This document shows positions 1-9,164 of a DNA stretch of 64,000 bases, one piece after another. A program made the translations under genes and the position numbers. Source of the stretch: Telmatospirillum sp. (GTDB taxonomy: Bacteria; Pseudomonadota; Alphaproteobacteria; CACIAM-22H2); contig JADCGL010000024.1 in assembly GCA_020248985.1 (NCBI GenBank), positions 1 through 64,000 of the forward strand. Reading direction: 5' to 3'. Numbering within the stretch: position 1 is the stretch's first letter; the number at the start of each line of letters is the position of its first letter. The notes below the pieces were generated by a model that saw only the letters and a program-made list of their open reading frames with translations, was not told the origin of the DNA and ran no database searches.

Positions 1-92
1 ATCATTCGCAACCAATACTGTCGTGGTTGAATGCAACGTGCCTAAAACGCTCGCGATTTACAGCTCTTTTGCGCCGCGTGTTGTATCCGCGA

Positions 93-121
93 TTGACAAC
101 AATGTCGCGCAATCTCACGAT
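93..121 (+). promoter_or_regulatory. Candidate promoter of the polyamine-type importer operon
   Basis: A perfect TTGACA lies at 93-98, and 17 bases later CACGAT (116-121) matches three of six consensus positions. The placement about 95 bp before the first gene is sensible, and alphaproteobacterial promoters often have a good -35 with a weak -10. Nothing else is recognisable in bases 1-216. This is a pattern match only. Confidence 0.25.
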
Positions 122-216
122 CCGTTCCAGCGCTGTGGACATACCCAGTTCTTGCACTGTCGTTCACCGACCCAACACAACGCAACAAATTTCAACCATT
201 CGCAAAGGGGACCGAG

Positions 217-1278
217 ATGAAACGCTGGAAAGCCCTCACGTTGGCAGTGTTGTTTGCCGCACCGGCGCTTGCGGGCGGCGCCTTTGCGGAATCGCTGACG
301 GTCGCGAACAATGGCGGTGCGGCGGGCGTGGGCTTCCGCGAGGCCTACTACAAACCGTGGACGGCGGCGACGGGCCATACGGTCGTCGACGACTCCTTCA
401 ATCAGGAACTAGCGAAGATCCGCTCGCAGGTCGAGACGAAGAATCTCATCTGGGACGTCGTGAGCGTCACGGCGATCAACGAGGCGACGGCCTGCGAGGA
501 AGGACTGCTCGAGCAGATCGACTGGTCCAAGATTCTCGATCCGCAGGATTTCGCCGCCGTCGGCGGGCTCGGCAAATGCGGCATCCCGAACAACTTCGTT
601 TCGGGCGGGCTCGTCTATGACGGCGACGTCTACAAAGGCGACAACGTGCCGAAGACATGGGCCGACTTCTGGAACGTCCAGAAGTTTCCCGGCAAGCGCG
701 GCCTTCTCTACCGTGCGGAACAGACGCTGGAGGTGGCGCTCATGGCCGACGGCGTCCCGCCGGCCGACGTGATGAAGGTGCTTGCAGCACCGGGCGGCGT
801 CGATCGCGCGTTCCGCAAGCTCGCCGAAATCAGGCCCCACGTGAAGTGGTGGAAGAGCGGCGACGAATCCATGCAGAACATCCTGACCGGCGAGGTTGTG
901 ATGACGTTCGCGTGGAACGGGCGCGTATCGACCGCCAATCGGGCGAACAAGAGGAACCTCAAGATCGAGTTCGGCGCCGGGCACGTCTCCGGCAGCCAGA
1001 TGATCGCTGTCATGAAAGGCACGCCGAAGAAGAATCTCGCCACGGAGTTCATCAAGTTCACCTCGGCGCCGCCCCAGCAGGCGAATTTCGCGCGCTCGAT
1101 CGACTATGCGCCGGCAAACGCGAAGGCGTATCCGTTGATGACGGAACTCGAACGCTCGACGCTGCCGAGCGGGCATCTGCATCTTGCCTCGCTGCAGAGC
1201 GGCCAGCTCTATCTCGACTTCTGGCTCAACAACGGCGACGCGCTGCTCCAGCGTTTCATAACTTTCGCGGCGCAATAA
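217..1278 (+). CDS. ABC importer periplasmic binding protein, PotD/spermidine-putrescine type (copy 1)
   Basis: Periplasmic solute-binding protein of 353 residues for the importer encoded just downstream. A signal peptide is clear: Lys/Arg start, hydrophobic core, probable cleavage after Ala-Phe-Ala near residue 24. The mature part has the layout of family-1 polyamine/iron/opine binding proteins. The ATG is preceded by AAGGGGACC, a good ribosome site. The next gene, 20 bp downstream, is a close paralogue: stretches such as NQELA(K/R)(I/L)RSQ and ETKNLIWDVVS are shared at the same positions, so the pair is a tandem duplication. The ligand cannot be read from sequence; polyamine, amino-acid-derived amine or heterocycle are all possible given the amidohydrolase in the operon. 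Confidence 0.9.
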   Translation: MKRWKALTLAVLFAAPALAGGAFAESLTVANNGGAAGVGFREAYYKPWTAATGHTVVDDSFNQELAKIRSQVETKNLIWDVVSVTAINEATACEEGLLEQIDWSKILDPQDFAAVGGLGKCGIPNNFVSGGLVYDGDVYKGDNVPKTWADFWNVQKFPGKRGLLYRAEQTLEVALMADGVPPADVMKVLAAPGGVDRAFRKLAEIRPHVKWWKSGDESMQNILTGEVVMTFAWNGRVSTANRANKRNLKIEFGAGHVSGSQMIAVMKGTPKKNLATEFIKFTSAPPQQANFARSIDYAPANAKAYPLMTELERSTLPSGHLHLASLQSGQLYLDFWLNNGDALLQRFITFAAQ

Positions 1279-1298
1279 CGCGCAGAAAGGACGCCAAG

Positions 1299-2357
1299 AT
1301 GTTCAGGAAACCTGCCGTTGGCATCGCACTTGCCGTCGCGTTCATGGGCGCTGCTGCCCAAGCCCAGCAGACCGTGACGATCGTTAACCAGGGCGGCGCA
1401 CCTGCGGAAGCGCAGCGCGTCGCCGTCTTCGAGCCCTTTTCTCGGGAGACCGGGATTCGCGTGGTCGTCGACACGTACAACCAGGAACTCGCGCGCCTGC
1501 GCTCGCAGATCGAGACCAAGAACCTGATCTGGGACGTCGTCAGCCTGAACCCGATCAACGAGGCGGCCGGCTGCGAAGAGGGACTCCTCGAAAAGATCGA
1601 CTGGAAGTCGATGGTCGATCCGCGGCCGTTCGCGGCCGTCGGCGGGTTCGGCGAATGCGGCGCACCCTACCTGATCTCGCCAGGCGTGATGGTCTACGAC
1701 GCCGATCGAATTTCCGCGGACCGCGCGCCCAAATCCTGGACGGATTTCTGGGACGTCGCCAAATTCCCCGGCAAGCGCGGGCTTCTCTACCAGCCCGACC
1801 AGATGCTCGAGGTCGCGTTGATTGCCGACGGCGTCTTGCCGCCCGACGTGCCGAAGGCGCTGACGGCCCCCGGCGGCGTCGATCGCGCGTTCCGTAAGCT
1901 CGCCGAAATCAAGCCGCATGTGCGCTGGTGGCGCAGCGGCGACGAATCGATGCAGCTCATCATGACCGGCGAGGTTGAGATGGGCTACGGATGGCAGGGT
2001 CGCGTCAATGCCGCGAACGCGGCGAACAAGCGCAATCTCAAGATCGTCTGGCCGGCTGGTTATGTGAACGCGATCATCTATCTTGGCGTGATGAAGGGCA
2101 CGCCGCGCAAGGCCGACGCAATCAAGCTGATCCAATACAATCTCGCGGCCAACACGCTTGCCCGCTACGCCGAGATCATGGGTCTGCCGCCGGCGAACGC
2201 CGATACCTATCCGCTCCTTTCGGAGAGCAAGCGCGCCGACCTGCCGGGCCAGTATCTCGACCGCGGCATGATGCAGGGCGGCCAACTCTACATCAACTTC
2301 TGGCTCGACAACGGCGACGCGATTCGGCAGCGCTTCGCGACGTTCGTGGCCCAGTAA
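1299..2357 (+). CDS. ABC importer periplasmic binding protein, PotD type (copy 2)
   Basis: Second binding protein, 352 residues, with its own signal peptide (probable cleavage after Ala-Gln-Ala at residue 22). The ATG at 1299 is chosen because AGAAAGGACG lies just upstream and the leader begins there; the same frame is open much further upstream, but that part is antisense-like noise inside copy 1. It is alignable end to end with copy 1 without gaps of note. Differences concentrate in the segments after the GGxGxCGxP region and in the C-terminal third, as expected if the two copies bind related but different ligands. The importer has only one permease pair and one ATPase, so both proteins probably feed the same channel. 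Confidence 0.9.
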   Translation: MFRKPAVGIALAVAFMGAAAQAQQTVTIVNQGGAPAEAQRVAVFEPFSRETGIRVVVDTYNQELARLRSQIETKNLIWDVVSLNPINEAAGCEEGLLEKIDWKSMVDPRPFAAVGGFGECGAPYLISPGVMVYDADRISADRAPKSWTDFWDVAKFPGKRGLLYQPDQMLEVALIADGVLPPDVPKALTAPGGVDRAFRKLAEIKPHVRWWRSGDESMQLIMTGEVEMGYGWQGRVNAANAANKRNLKIVWPAGYVNAIIYLGVMKGTPRKADAIKLIQYNLAANTLARYAEIMGLPPANADTYPLLSESKRADLPGQYLDRGMMQGGQLYINFWLDNGDAIRQRFATFVAQ

Positions 2358-2359
2358 CG

Positions 2360-3610
2360 GTGACGCTCGCCTCGGCGGGTTCGACGGGCGCGGCGGAGGG
2401 AGCGACCCTCCGCCGCGATGTCGCGCGTGCCGAGCGCCGACACAGGCTCGGCATGTTGGCGCTGATGGCGCCGAGCGTCGTGTTCGTTTGCTTTCTGTTT
2501 GCGCTGCCGATCGTGCTTTTCCTGTTCCGCGCGATCGACAACGCCGAGATCCCGGAGGCTCTGCCGCGAACGACCGCGGCGATCGCGGAATGGCGCGAAG
2601 GCGAATTGCCGCCGGAGCCGGTCTACGCGGCGCTGGTCTCGGACCTTGCGGCGCTGCGCGGCACGCCGCAGTTGGCGCTGCTTGCGCGTCGGCTTAACTA
2701 CGCGATTCCCGGCTTCCGCGGCGTGGTCACGCGCACCGGCCGCTTGCTGCCCCAATCCATGCCGGAAAGCCCGAAGGCCGCCTTGATCGCGATCGACGCG
2801 ACATGGGCCGATCCGGCGGCATGGGGCGTGTTGCGGCAACAGTCGGGAAAGGTGACGGATTTCTATTTGCTTTCCGCACTCGACCTGAAGCGCGATCCGA
2901 GCGGATCGGTCGTCGATGTCGACCGCGACCATGCCATTTTCGTCGATCTCTATGGCCGGACGCTGACTGTCAGCATCGGCGTCACGCTGCTCTGCGTGGC
3001 GATCGGCTATCCAGTTGCCGCCGTGATGGCGCAGGCGACGCCGGCGGCGGCGAATTGGCTGCTCATGGCGATCCTCGTGCCCTTCTGGACGTCGCTGCTT
3101 GTGCGTTCGACGGCTTGGGTAATCCTGCTCCAAAACGAAGGCTTGGTGAACAAGACCTTGATCTGGCTCGGCGCGATCGATGCGCCGTTGGCGCTCGTGT
3201 TCAACCGAACGGGCGTTTACATCGCGATGGTTCATGTGCTGTTGCCGTACATGATCCTGCCGCTCTACAGCGTCATGAAAGGCATATCCCCGAGTCACCT
3301 GCGCGCTGCGGCTTCGCTTGGCGCTTCGCCCGTCCGCGTGTTCTTCACGGTCTATCTGCCGCTTACGATGCCCGGCGTGGCCGCGGGCGCGACGTTGGTG
3401 TTCGTATCGGCGGTAGGGTTCTACGTGACGCCGGCGCTTGTGGGCGGCCCGCGCGACCAGATGATCGGCTATTTCATCGCGTATTTCACGAACTCGGCCG
3501 TCAATTGGGGGCTTGCGTCGGCGCTCGGCGCTTTCCTGCTCGTGCTGGTCGCCGCCACCTACCTCGTGCTCGGCAAGCTGGTCGGGTTTGAGCGGCTCAA
3601 GGTGCGGTAA
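2360..3610 (+). CDS. ABC importer permease, PotB type
   Basis: Inner-membrane permease of 416 residues. The GTG at 2360 begins two bases after the previous stop and is the best start. A cytoplasmic, charged N-terminus (about 35 residues) precedes transmembrane segment 1. Then comes a long periplasmic loop (roughly residues 60-190), longer than in E. coli PotB, and the five-helix BPD_transp_1 core. The EAA-type loop is visible as the run AAASLGASPVRVFF about 100 residues from the end, which docks on the ATPase. Its stop overlaps the start of the partner permease by one base, so the two are translationally coupled. Confidence 0.9.
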   Translation: MTLASAGSTGAAEGATLRRDVARAERRHRLGMLALMAPSVVFVCFLFALPIVLFLFRAIDNAEIPEALPRTTAAIAEWREGELPPEPVYAALVSDLAALRGTPQLALLARRLNYAIPGFRGVVTRTGRLLPQSMPESPKAALIAIDATWADPAAWGVLRQQSGKVTDFYLLSALDLKRDPSGSVVDVDRDHAIFVDLYGRTLTVSIGVTLLCVAIGYPVAAVMAQATPAAANWLLMAILVPFWTSLLVRSTAWVILLQNEGLVNKTLIWLGAIDAPLALVFNRTGVYIAMVHVLLPYMILPLYSVMKGISPSHLRAAASLGASPVRVFFTVYLPLTMPGVAAGATLVFVSAVGFYVTPALVGGPRDQMIGYFIAYFTNSAVNWGLASALGAFLLVLVAATYLVLGKLVGFERLKVR

Positions 3611-4443
3611 TGGCGCGCGGAACGCGAACGTCGCTTGAGGTTTCCGTCCGCGCAGGCGCAAGGATCTATACCGGCGCCATGCTGGTGTTCCTGATCGTGC
3701 CGGTGCTCGTGGTGCTGCCTCTGTCCTTCACATCCGGCCAGCTGCTCGTCTTTCCGCTGCCGGGTTGGTCGCTCCAGTGGTACGAAGACTTCTTCACGAA
3801 CCCGATTTGGACGAACGCGCTGCGCAATAGCGTATGGATCGGCGTCGTCGTCACCGCGTTGGCGACGACGCTCGGCACGGCGGCGGCGATTGGCCTGCAC
3901 GGCTGCAAGGCGCGATGGGCAGGCGCGGTCATGGCCCTGCTTGTCATGCCGCTTGCAATCCCGGTCGTGATCGTTGCGGTCGCCACATTCTATTTCTTCG
4001 CAGCGCTCGGGCTCGTCGGAACCTATGCCGGAATCGTGCTTGCGCATACGGTCCTGGCGCTGCCTTTTGTCGTTGTCACGGTGTCGGCGACGCTTCAAGG
4101 TTTCGACCCCAATCTCGTCAGGGCGGCGGCGAGCCTCGGCGCGTCGCCATTCCTGGCGTTCCGGACCGTCACGCTGCCGATCATCGCGCCGGGCGTCGTG
4201 TCCGGCGCATTGTTTGCGTTCGTGACGTCGTTCGACGAACTCGTCGTTGCGATCTTCCTGTCGAGCCCCCAGCAGCGGACGCTGCCGCGCCAGATCTTCA
4301 GCGGCGTGAGCGAGAACATAAGCCCGACGATTACGGCGGCGGCGGTGGTGCTGCTCGTCGTCTCGGTCGCGCTCATGGGGATAATGGAACTGCTCCGGCG
4401 ACGGTCGGAAAAGCTGAAGATGGCCGGAGGACAGACCACATGA
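3610..4443 (+). CDS. ABC importer permease, PotC type
   Basis: Second permease, 277 residues, six predicted membrane segments. The EAA loop (RAAASLGASPFLAFRTV) and the following FVTSFDELVVAIFL segment are typical of PotC-like proteins. The ATG overlaps the stop of the PotB-type gene (TAATG), and the end overlaps the amidohydrolase start by four bases (ATGA). It forms the channel heterodimer with the preceding gene. Assignment to the polyamine/iron/opine transporter subfamily is secure; substrate is not. Confidence 0.9.
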   Translation: MARGTRTSLEVSVRAGARIYTGAMLVFLIVPVLVVLPLSFTSGQLLVFPLPGWSLQWYEDFFTNPIWTNALRNSVWIGVVVTALATTLGTAAAIGLHGCKARWAGAVMALLVMPLAIPVVIVAVATFYFFAALGLVGTYAGIVLAHTVLALPFVVVTVSATLQGFDPNLVRAAASLGASPFLAFRTVTLPIIAPGVVSGALFAFVTSFDELVVAIFLSSPQQRTLPRQIFSGVSENISPTITAAAVVLLVVSVALMGIMELLRRRSEKLKMAGGQTT

Positions 4444-5921
4444 CCGAGAACCGCCAAGCCGATCTGCTCGTCCGCGACGCGACCGTGGTCGCGTTCGACG
4501 GCACGTCCCACCGCTACCTCGAGAGGGGCTCGGTCGCAATCGTCGGCGACCGCATTTCGGCCGTCGGCCCGAACCTCGCCGTCGATGCGAAGCGAACGAT
4601 CGACGCGCGGGGATGCATTGTCATCCCCGGCCAGATATCGACGCACGCCCATATCGGCGCACATGAAGGCCCGCGCTTGCTGGTCGATGCAGGACGGCGC
4701 GACTTCGTGCGCTCGGGATTTCTGCATTTCCTTCCGGCGCGGCGCTCTGGCGGGCCGGGGTTTCTGGCGCCGCAAGACAGCCGCGCTTCGCTGCGCTACG
4801 GCTTTGCGACGCTGCTGCGGCATGGCGTGACGACGGTGCTTGCCTTCGGACCTGCAGGTCCGGACGGCGGCGAAACGATGCTCGCCGCCGCCGAGGAATT
4901 CGGGATCCGGCTCTTCTGGTCGCCGCTGGTTTCGGGCGGGCGATACTGGCTGGGCGACGACGGACGCGTCGAGCGCGAGATCGACGACAAAGCCGGGCTA
5001 GCCGGTCTCGCGAAGGCCGTCGCCTTTGTCGAGAACCTCAAGCGCAACCCGAGGGGCGCAGTCTGCGGGACGATCGCGCTGGACGAGTATTACGTTTCGA
5101 CGCCGGCACTGCGCAAGGCGTGCAAGGAAGCGGCGCGCGCGCTTGGCGTTCCGTTCACGCTGCACTTCATCGAGCAGCACCGCGAGTTCTTCGACACGAT
5201 GCAGTCGACCGGCAAAACGCCGATTCAGATTCTCGCCGAGGAAGGCATCTTGGATTCCGGAACGATCCTCGCGCACTGCATCTACCATGCGGGCCACAGC
5301 CTTGTCGGCTATCCGATGGTCGACGACGTGGCGCTGCTCGGACAGACAGGCGCCACAGTCGCGCATTCGCCCGTCGCGTTCTCCCGCCGCGGCGTCGCGT
5401 TCGAGAGTTTCGACCGTTTCCGCCGCGCCGGCGTGAACGTTGCGCTTGCAACGGACACTTATCCGCTCGACATGTTCGGCGAGATGCGGCTCGCCGCCAT
5501 CATGTGCAAGACCGTCGAAAAGAATTTCGAGGCCGCCCCGGCCGGCGCCGTGTTCGAGGCGAGCAATCTTGCCGGTGCGGCCGCGCTCGGCCGCCCCGAT
5601 ATCGGACGTATCGCACCGGGAGCGACGGCGGACATTGTCGTCGTCGATGCGCAAAGCCTGTCCTTCGGACCCAATCCGGACCCGGTCCGCGCACTGGTCC
5701 ATCTCGCAACGCCCGGCATGGTCTCGGCCGTCGTTGTCGGCGGGCGGGTCCTTGTCGAAAACGGGAAGATCACGGTCGCCGACGAAGCGGAGATCCTCGC
5801 ATCGGCAAGCGCCTCCAGCGAGCGCGTCTGGAAGCACTTCCCGGAGAGCGACCTGCAGGGCCGCTCGCTTGGCGCTGTGTTTCCCCCGACCTACGCGGCC
5901 TGGGCCGAGCGCACCCGATGA
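4440..5921 (+). CDS. Amidohydrolase of the Atz/Trz chlorohydrolase / cytosine deaminase family
   Basis: Cytoplasmic metal-dependent hydrolase of 493 residues. The TIM-barrel metal site is complete by eye: HxH in STHAHIG, a His in FTLHFIEQ, a His in ILAHCIY, and the Asp of LATDTYPLDM. The N-terminal and C-terminal beta-sandwich strands typical of Atz/Trz enzymes (a final VVVGGRVLVENGK) are present. Family members deaminate or dechlorinate N-heterocycles such as guanine, cytosine, S-adenosylhomocysteine or s-triazines. Start and stop overlap both neighbours (ATGA), placing it in the middle of the importer operon, so it very likely acts on the imported compound. The exact substrate is unknown. 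Confidence 0.85.
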   Translation: MTENRQADLLVRDATVVAFDGTSHRYLERGSVAIVGDRISAVGPNLAVDAKRTIDARGCIVIPGQISTHAHIGAHEGPRLLVDAGRRDFVRSGFLHFLPARRSGGPGFLAPQDSRASLRYGFATLLRHGVTTVLAFGPAGPDGGETMLAAAEEFGIRLFWSPLVSGGRYWLGDDGRVEREIDDKAGLAGLAKAVAFVENLKRNPRGAVCGTIALDEYYVSTPALRKACKEAARALGVPFTLHFIEQHREFFDTMQSTGKTPIQILAEEGILDSGTILAHCIYHAGHSLVGYPMVDDVALLGQTGATVAHSPVAFSRRGVAFESFDRFRRAGVNVALATDTYPLDMFGEMRLAAIMCKTVEKNFEAAPAGAVFEASNLAGAAALGRPDIGRIAPGATADIVVVDAQSLSFGPNPDPVRALVHLATPGMVSAVVVGGRVLVENGKITVADEAEILASASASSERVWKHFPESDLQGRSLGAVFPPTYAAWAERTR

Positions 5922-7015
5922 ACGGATCCGCCGCGTCGCCGCTCGTACGGTTCTCGAACGTCAGCAAAAGCTACGACGGCCGGACGCGCGTCGTCTGCGA
6001 TCTGGATCTCGACATCGCGCGCGGCGAGTTTCTGACGCTGCTCGGCCCGTCGGGGTCCGGCAAAACGACGACCCTGATGATGCTTGCCGGCTTCGAAGCG
6101 CCGACCGTCGGCACGATCCTTCTCGACGGCAAGGACATCACGCACCTGCCCCCGCACAAACGGGGCATCGGCGTCGTATTCCAGAACTATGCGCTATTCC
6201 CGCATATGTCGGTCGCCGACAACGTCGCTTATCCGCTGAAGGTCCGTGGCGTCGAGGCCGCCGACATCAAGAAGCGAGTCGATGCAGCACTCGACATGGT
6301 GAAACTCGGCGGTTTCGGCACGCGCAGGCCGGCACAGCTTTCCGGCGGGCAGCAGCAACGCGTGGCGTTCGCGCGCGCGCTGGTGTTCGAACCCGAGCTG
6401 GTGCTGCTCGACGAGCCGCTCGGCGCGCTCGACAAGCAGCTGCGCGAGCGGATGCAGGACGAACTCAAGCAGCTCCATCGCCGCATCGGCGTGACGATGG
6501 TCTATGTCACGCACGACCAGTCGGAAGCATTGACGATGTCCGACCGCGTTGCGGTCTTCAACGAAGGCCGCATTCAGCAGCTAGCCCCCCCGGGATTGCT
6601 CTACGAGGCGCCGGAATCCCTTTTCGTCGCGGAGTTCGTCGGCGAGAACAACAGGCTGGAAGGAAACGTCGTAGGCGAAGAGCCTGGCGGCTTGCGCATC
6701 CGGCTTGTGGACGGAACGACGCTGCTGTCGGGCGCACGCCAAGGGCTTGCGGTCGGCACGCCGGTCGTCGTCAGCATCCGGCCGGAGCGCATCGAGATCG
6801 ACGGCGCCGACACGCCGAACCGGCTGCCGGCGGTCGTCGATCGGACGATCTTTCACGGCGACTCAATGCGAATCGTCCTGCGCCTCGCGTCCGGCACCGA
6901 GTTGGTCGTGAAGCTGCCGAATGCGCGCAGCGCCCGCATTGCGGCGAACGGCACGGGCGTGCAGGCGTGTTTCGGCGCCGCAGACTGCCGCATTTTTCCG
7001 AAACAGGTGTCGTGA
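5918..7015 (+). CDS. ABC importer ATPase, PotA type
   Basis: ATP-binding subunit, 365 residues. Walker A GPSGSGKTTT is near residue 43, the signature LSGGQQQRVAFARAL near 143, Walker B LVLLDEPLGALD near 163, and the switch His follows in VTHDQSEA. The last 120 residues form a TOBE-like regulatory domain, usual for PotA/UgpC-type ATPases. It starts on the ATGA overlap with the amidohydrolase and ends in a GTGA overlap with the next gene. It completes a full importer: two binding proteins, two permeases and one ATPase, with the ATPase unusually placed after the catabolic enzyme. Confidence 0.9.
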   Translation: MNGSAASPLVRFSNVSKSYDGRTRVVCDLDLDIARGEFLTLLGPSGSGKTTTLMMLAGFEAPTVGTILLDGKDITHLPPHKRGIGVVFQNYALFPHMSVADNVAYPLKVRGVEAADIKKRVDAALDMVKLGGFGTRRPAQLSGGQQQRVAFARALVFEPELVLLDEPLGALDKQLRERMQDELKQLHRRIGVTMVYVTHDQSEALTMSDRVAVFNEGRIQQLAPPGLLYEAPESLFVAEFVGENNRLEGNVVGEEPGGLRIRLVDGTTLLSGARQGLAVGTPVVVSIRPERIEIDGADTPNRLPAVVDRTIFHGDSMRIVLRLASGTELVVKLPNARSARIAANGTGVQACFGAADCRIFPKQVS

Positions 7016-7935
7016 CCTACCCGATCGTCGGCAGCGGCGCGTATCGCTTTCAGCGCGTCGAAAACTGGCCGGTCTTGCCCGACAGTTGGTCGTTCGAATG
7101 CACCAGCGGCGTCGCGGTCGATCCGAACGGCATCGTCTGGGTCCTATGCCGGAATTCGCATCATCCCGTATCGGCGTGGCGCGCGGACGGGACGTTTGTG
7201 GCCGCCTGGGGCGCCGGTCTGTTCTCGGACCAGCCGCACGGCATTTCTGCCGCTGCCGACGGTACGATCTGGATCGTCGATCGGGACTGGCATGTGGCGA
7301 CCCGGTTCAGCCCGGACGGGCGCCCCCTCCAGACCCTGGGGCGCAAACTTGCGCCATCCCCGACCTGCGATGGTCGGGTCGTGCGTGCACGCCCCTTCAA
7401 TATGCCGACCAATCTGGCGATCGCCCCGGACGGTGAAATCTATGCGGCCGACGGCTACGGCAACCACAAGGTCCATCGTTTCGCTGCGGACGGAAAGCTG
7501 ATCGGCTCGTGGGGGCGGCAGGGGGCGGGGCCCGGCGAGTTTGCCTTGGTGCACGACATCGCACTCGACAGTCGCGGGCGCGTTTTCGTGTGCGACGACG
7601 AGAACGACCGTGTGCAGATATTCGACCGCGAAGGCGCATATCTCGACGAATGGCCTTTCGCGAACCCCAGCGGGATCTGCATCCGGGAAGACGTCGTCTA
7701 TGTGAGCGAGCTTCAGCCGTTCCGCGACGCGCAGCGCGGTCCCGGCAGATGCCGGGTCAGTCTGTGGACGCTCGATCGTGAGCTTTTGGCGCAGTGGCGG
7801 GGGAGCGACTCAGAGACCTGCGACTTGATGCTCGGCGGGCACGCCCTCGCTGTCGATGCTTTGGGAAGCATCTATGTCGCCGAAGTTGCAAGCGGCCAGC
7901 TCGCGAAGTTCGTCCGCGCGATGGAATCCGGTTAG
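7012..7935 (+). CDS. NHL-repeat / six-bladed beta-propeller protein
   Basis: Protein of 307 residues made of repeated beta-propeller blades. Several blades carry the NHL-type signature of a G-V/I-A-V/I-D/A-x-D/N-G run (for example SGVAVDPNGIVWVL, NLAIAPDGEIYAADG, DIALDSRGRVFVCDD). No signal peptide is visible, so it is probably cytoplasmic. GTG start at 7012 overlaps the ATPase stop (GTGA), so it belongs to the importer operon. Relatives include peptidyl-glycine alpha-amidating lyase-like and SMP-30-like propellers; a lactonase or lyase role toward the imported compound is conceivable, but no catalytic set can be assigned. Confidence 0.75.
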   Translation: MTYPIVGSGAYRFQRVENWPVLPDSWSFECTSGVAVDPNGIVWVLCRNSHHPVSAWRADGTFVAAWGAGLFSDQPHGISAAADGTIWIVDRDWHVATRFSPDGRPLQTLGRKLAPSPTCDGRVVRARPFNMPTNLAIAPDGEIYAADGYGNHKVHRFAADGKLIGSWGRQGAGPGEFALVHDIALDSRGRVFVCDDENDRVQIFDREGAYLDEWPFANPSGICIREDVVYVSELQPFRDAQRGPGRCRVSLWTLDRELLAQWRGSDSETCDLMLGGHALAVDALGSIYVAEVASGQLAKFVRAMESG

Positions 7936-8054
7936 ATTTTGCCGCTCCTGCGTTCGCCAGATATTGGCCTGCATCCGATCGGCAAAAAGCTTCGAGTCGG
8001 CAGCTAAAGGCCGAAGGTCGGAAAACTCTCGCTTCGATCAAATTTCCGGCCAGT

Positions 8055-9164
8055 CTATCCGTCCGCGGAGCGGCCTGCTTTGCGCTCCTGCGCGTAGCGC
8101 GCGAGGGCTGCGTAGCGGTAGAGCCCGTGCACGAATTTGCCGTAGGGCAGCGTCAGAAAAAGGCCAAACACGACGCCAAGATGGGCCGCCAGCAGCAGGC
8201 CCATCGCCGCCGTCTCGCGCAGTGCGAGCAGGGCAAGGCCCGTCAGGCTCGTCAAAAACAGCATCGCAATGAAGGCAGCCTCCATGCCGCGCAGCTGCGG
8301 CACGCGCGTCGCGGCGGCCCGTTTGGCTTTTTCGCGCAGCAAGCCGATCGGTCCCACGAGGAGCCCGATGCCGCCCGCTGTTCCGAGCAGCACCGGCAGA
8401 TCGTACCAAGGGTACGGCGCTTCGCGACCGAGCAGATAATGGTACAGCGTGGCGACAGACGTCGCGGCGAGGCACAAAAGAAAGCCGTAGAACGTCAGAT
8501 GATGGAACGGGCGCCGGCGGTCCGGCGCGGGGCCGTCGCTGTCGCTGCAGCCGGCCCCGCCGCCGTCGAGATAGCGCAGCCGTGCTGCATCGTGTGCGGC
8601 AACGGCATGGGCAGCGACATCCGCACCTTTGCCCTCGCGCCAGAAGGCGCGCAAGCCCATCGCGAGGGCCAGTATCGCATAGAGAAAAACGCCGCCGAAA
8701 ATCGCCACCATCGTGTTGTGGGGCATGAGTCGGTAGAACGCACCCGGCCCTGTATGCACGCCGAACAGCACGCTCGGGTCCGTCCATGCCGCGAAGCCGG
8801 CGACGAAAACGGCTACGCTCAGCGATGCGGCAAGGGCGACCGTGAGCCCGTTGCGTTCGAACAGACGGCTTGTCGCGCGCGGCCACGCGTAGTGCGCATA
8901 GGATTCGGCGCGCAGCTGCGCAAGAACCTTGGGCACGTTGACGTCGAATTCGTGCGGCGGGGCGAACTGGCAATCGTCGTAGCAAGCGCCGCAGCCATGG
9001 CACAGATTGGCGAAATAGCGCAGATCGCCATCGGTGAAGCTGCGGCGCATCTCCATCGCCGGAAACACGGCGCACAGGCCTTCGCAATAGCGGCAGGAAT
9101 TGCAAACCGTCATCAGGCGGTCGGCTTCGGCAAGGGCAGGCGTGGCAGGTTCAGTTGTTCGCAC
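8055..9164 (-). CDS. tcuB: TcuB-like membrane iron-sulfur protein (tricarballylate/citrate utilization B)
   Basis: Membrane electron-transfer protein, 369 residues. The N-terminus carries two cysteine clusters, CNSCRYCEGLC and CHGCGACYDDC, for 4Fe-4S centres, followed by about six hydrophobic helices with His pairs. This is the CitB/TcuB architecture, which reoxidises the TcuA flavin and passes electrons to the membrane. The GTG at 9164 is preferred because GGAGG sits nine bases upstream; an in-frame ATG at 9188 is possible. It overlaps the end of tcuA by 14 bases, so the pair is co-translated. The transporter tcuC and regulator tcuR of the Salmonella operon are not present here. Confidence 0.85.
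   Translation of the reverse strand: MRTTEPATPALAEADRLMTVCNSCRYCEGLCAVFPAMEMRRSFTDGDLRYFANLCHGCGACYDDCQFAPPHEFDVNVPKVLAQLRAESYAHYAWPRATSRLFERNGLTVALAASLSVAVFVAGFAAWTDPSVLFGVHTGPGAFYRLMPHNTMVAIFGGVFLYAILALAMGLRAFWREGKGADVAAHAVAAHDAARLRYLDGGGAGCSDSDGPAPDRRRPFHHLTFYGFLLCLAATSVATLYHYLLGREAPYPWYDLPVLLGTAGGIGLLVGPIGLLREKAKRAAATRVPQLRGMEAAFIAMLFLTSLTGLALLALRETAAMGLLLAAHLGVVFGLFLTLPYGKFVHGLYRYAALARYAQERKAGRSADG

Noticed and set aside
7936-7987. Terminator between the converging NHL and tcuB genes
   Set aside because: TTTTGCCG (7937-7944) and CGGCAAAA (7980-7987) are complementary but 35 bases apart with no good inner stem, so the evidence is too weak.
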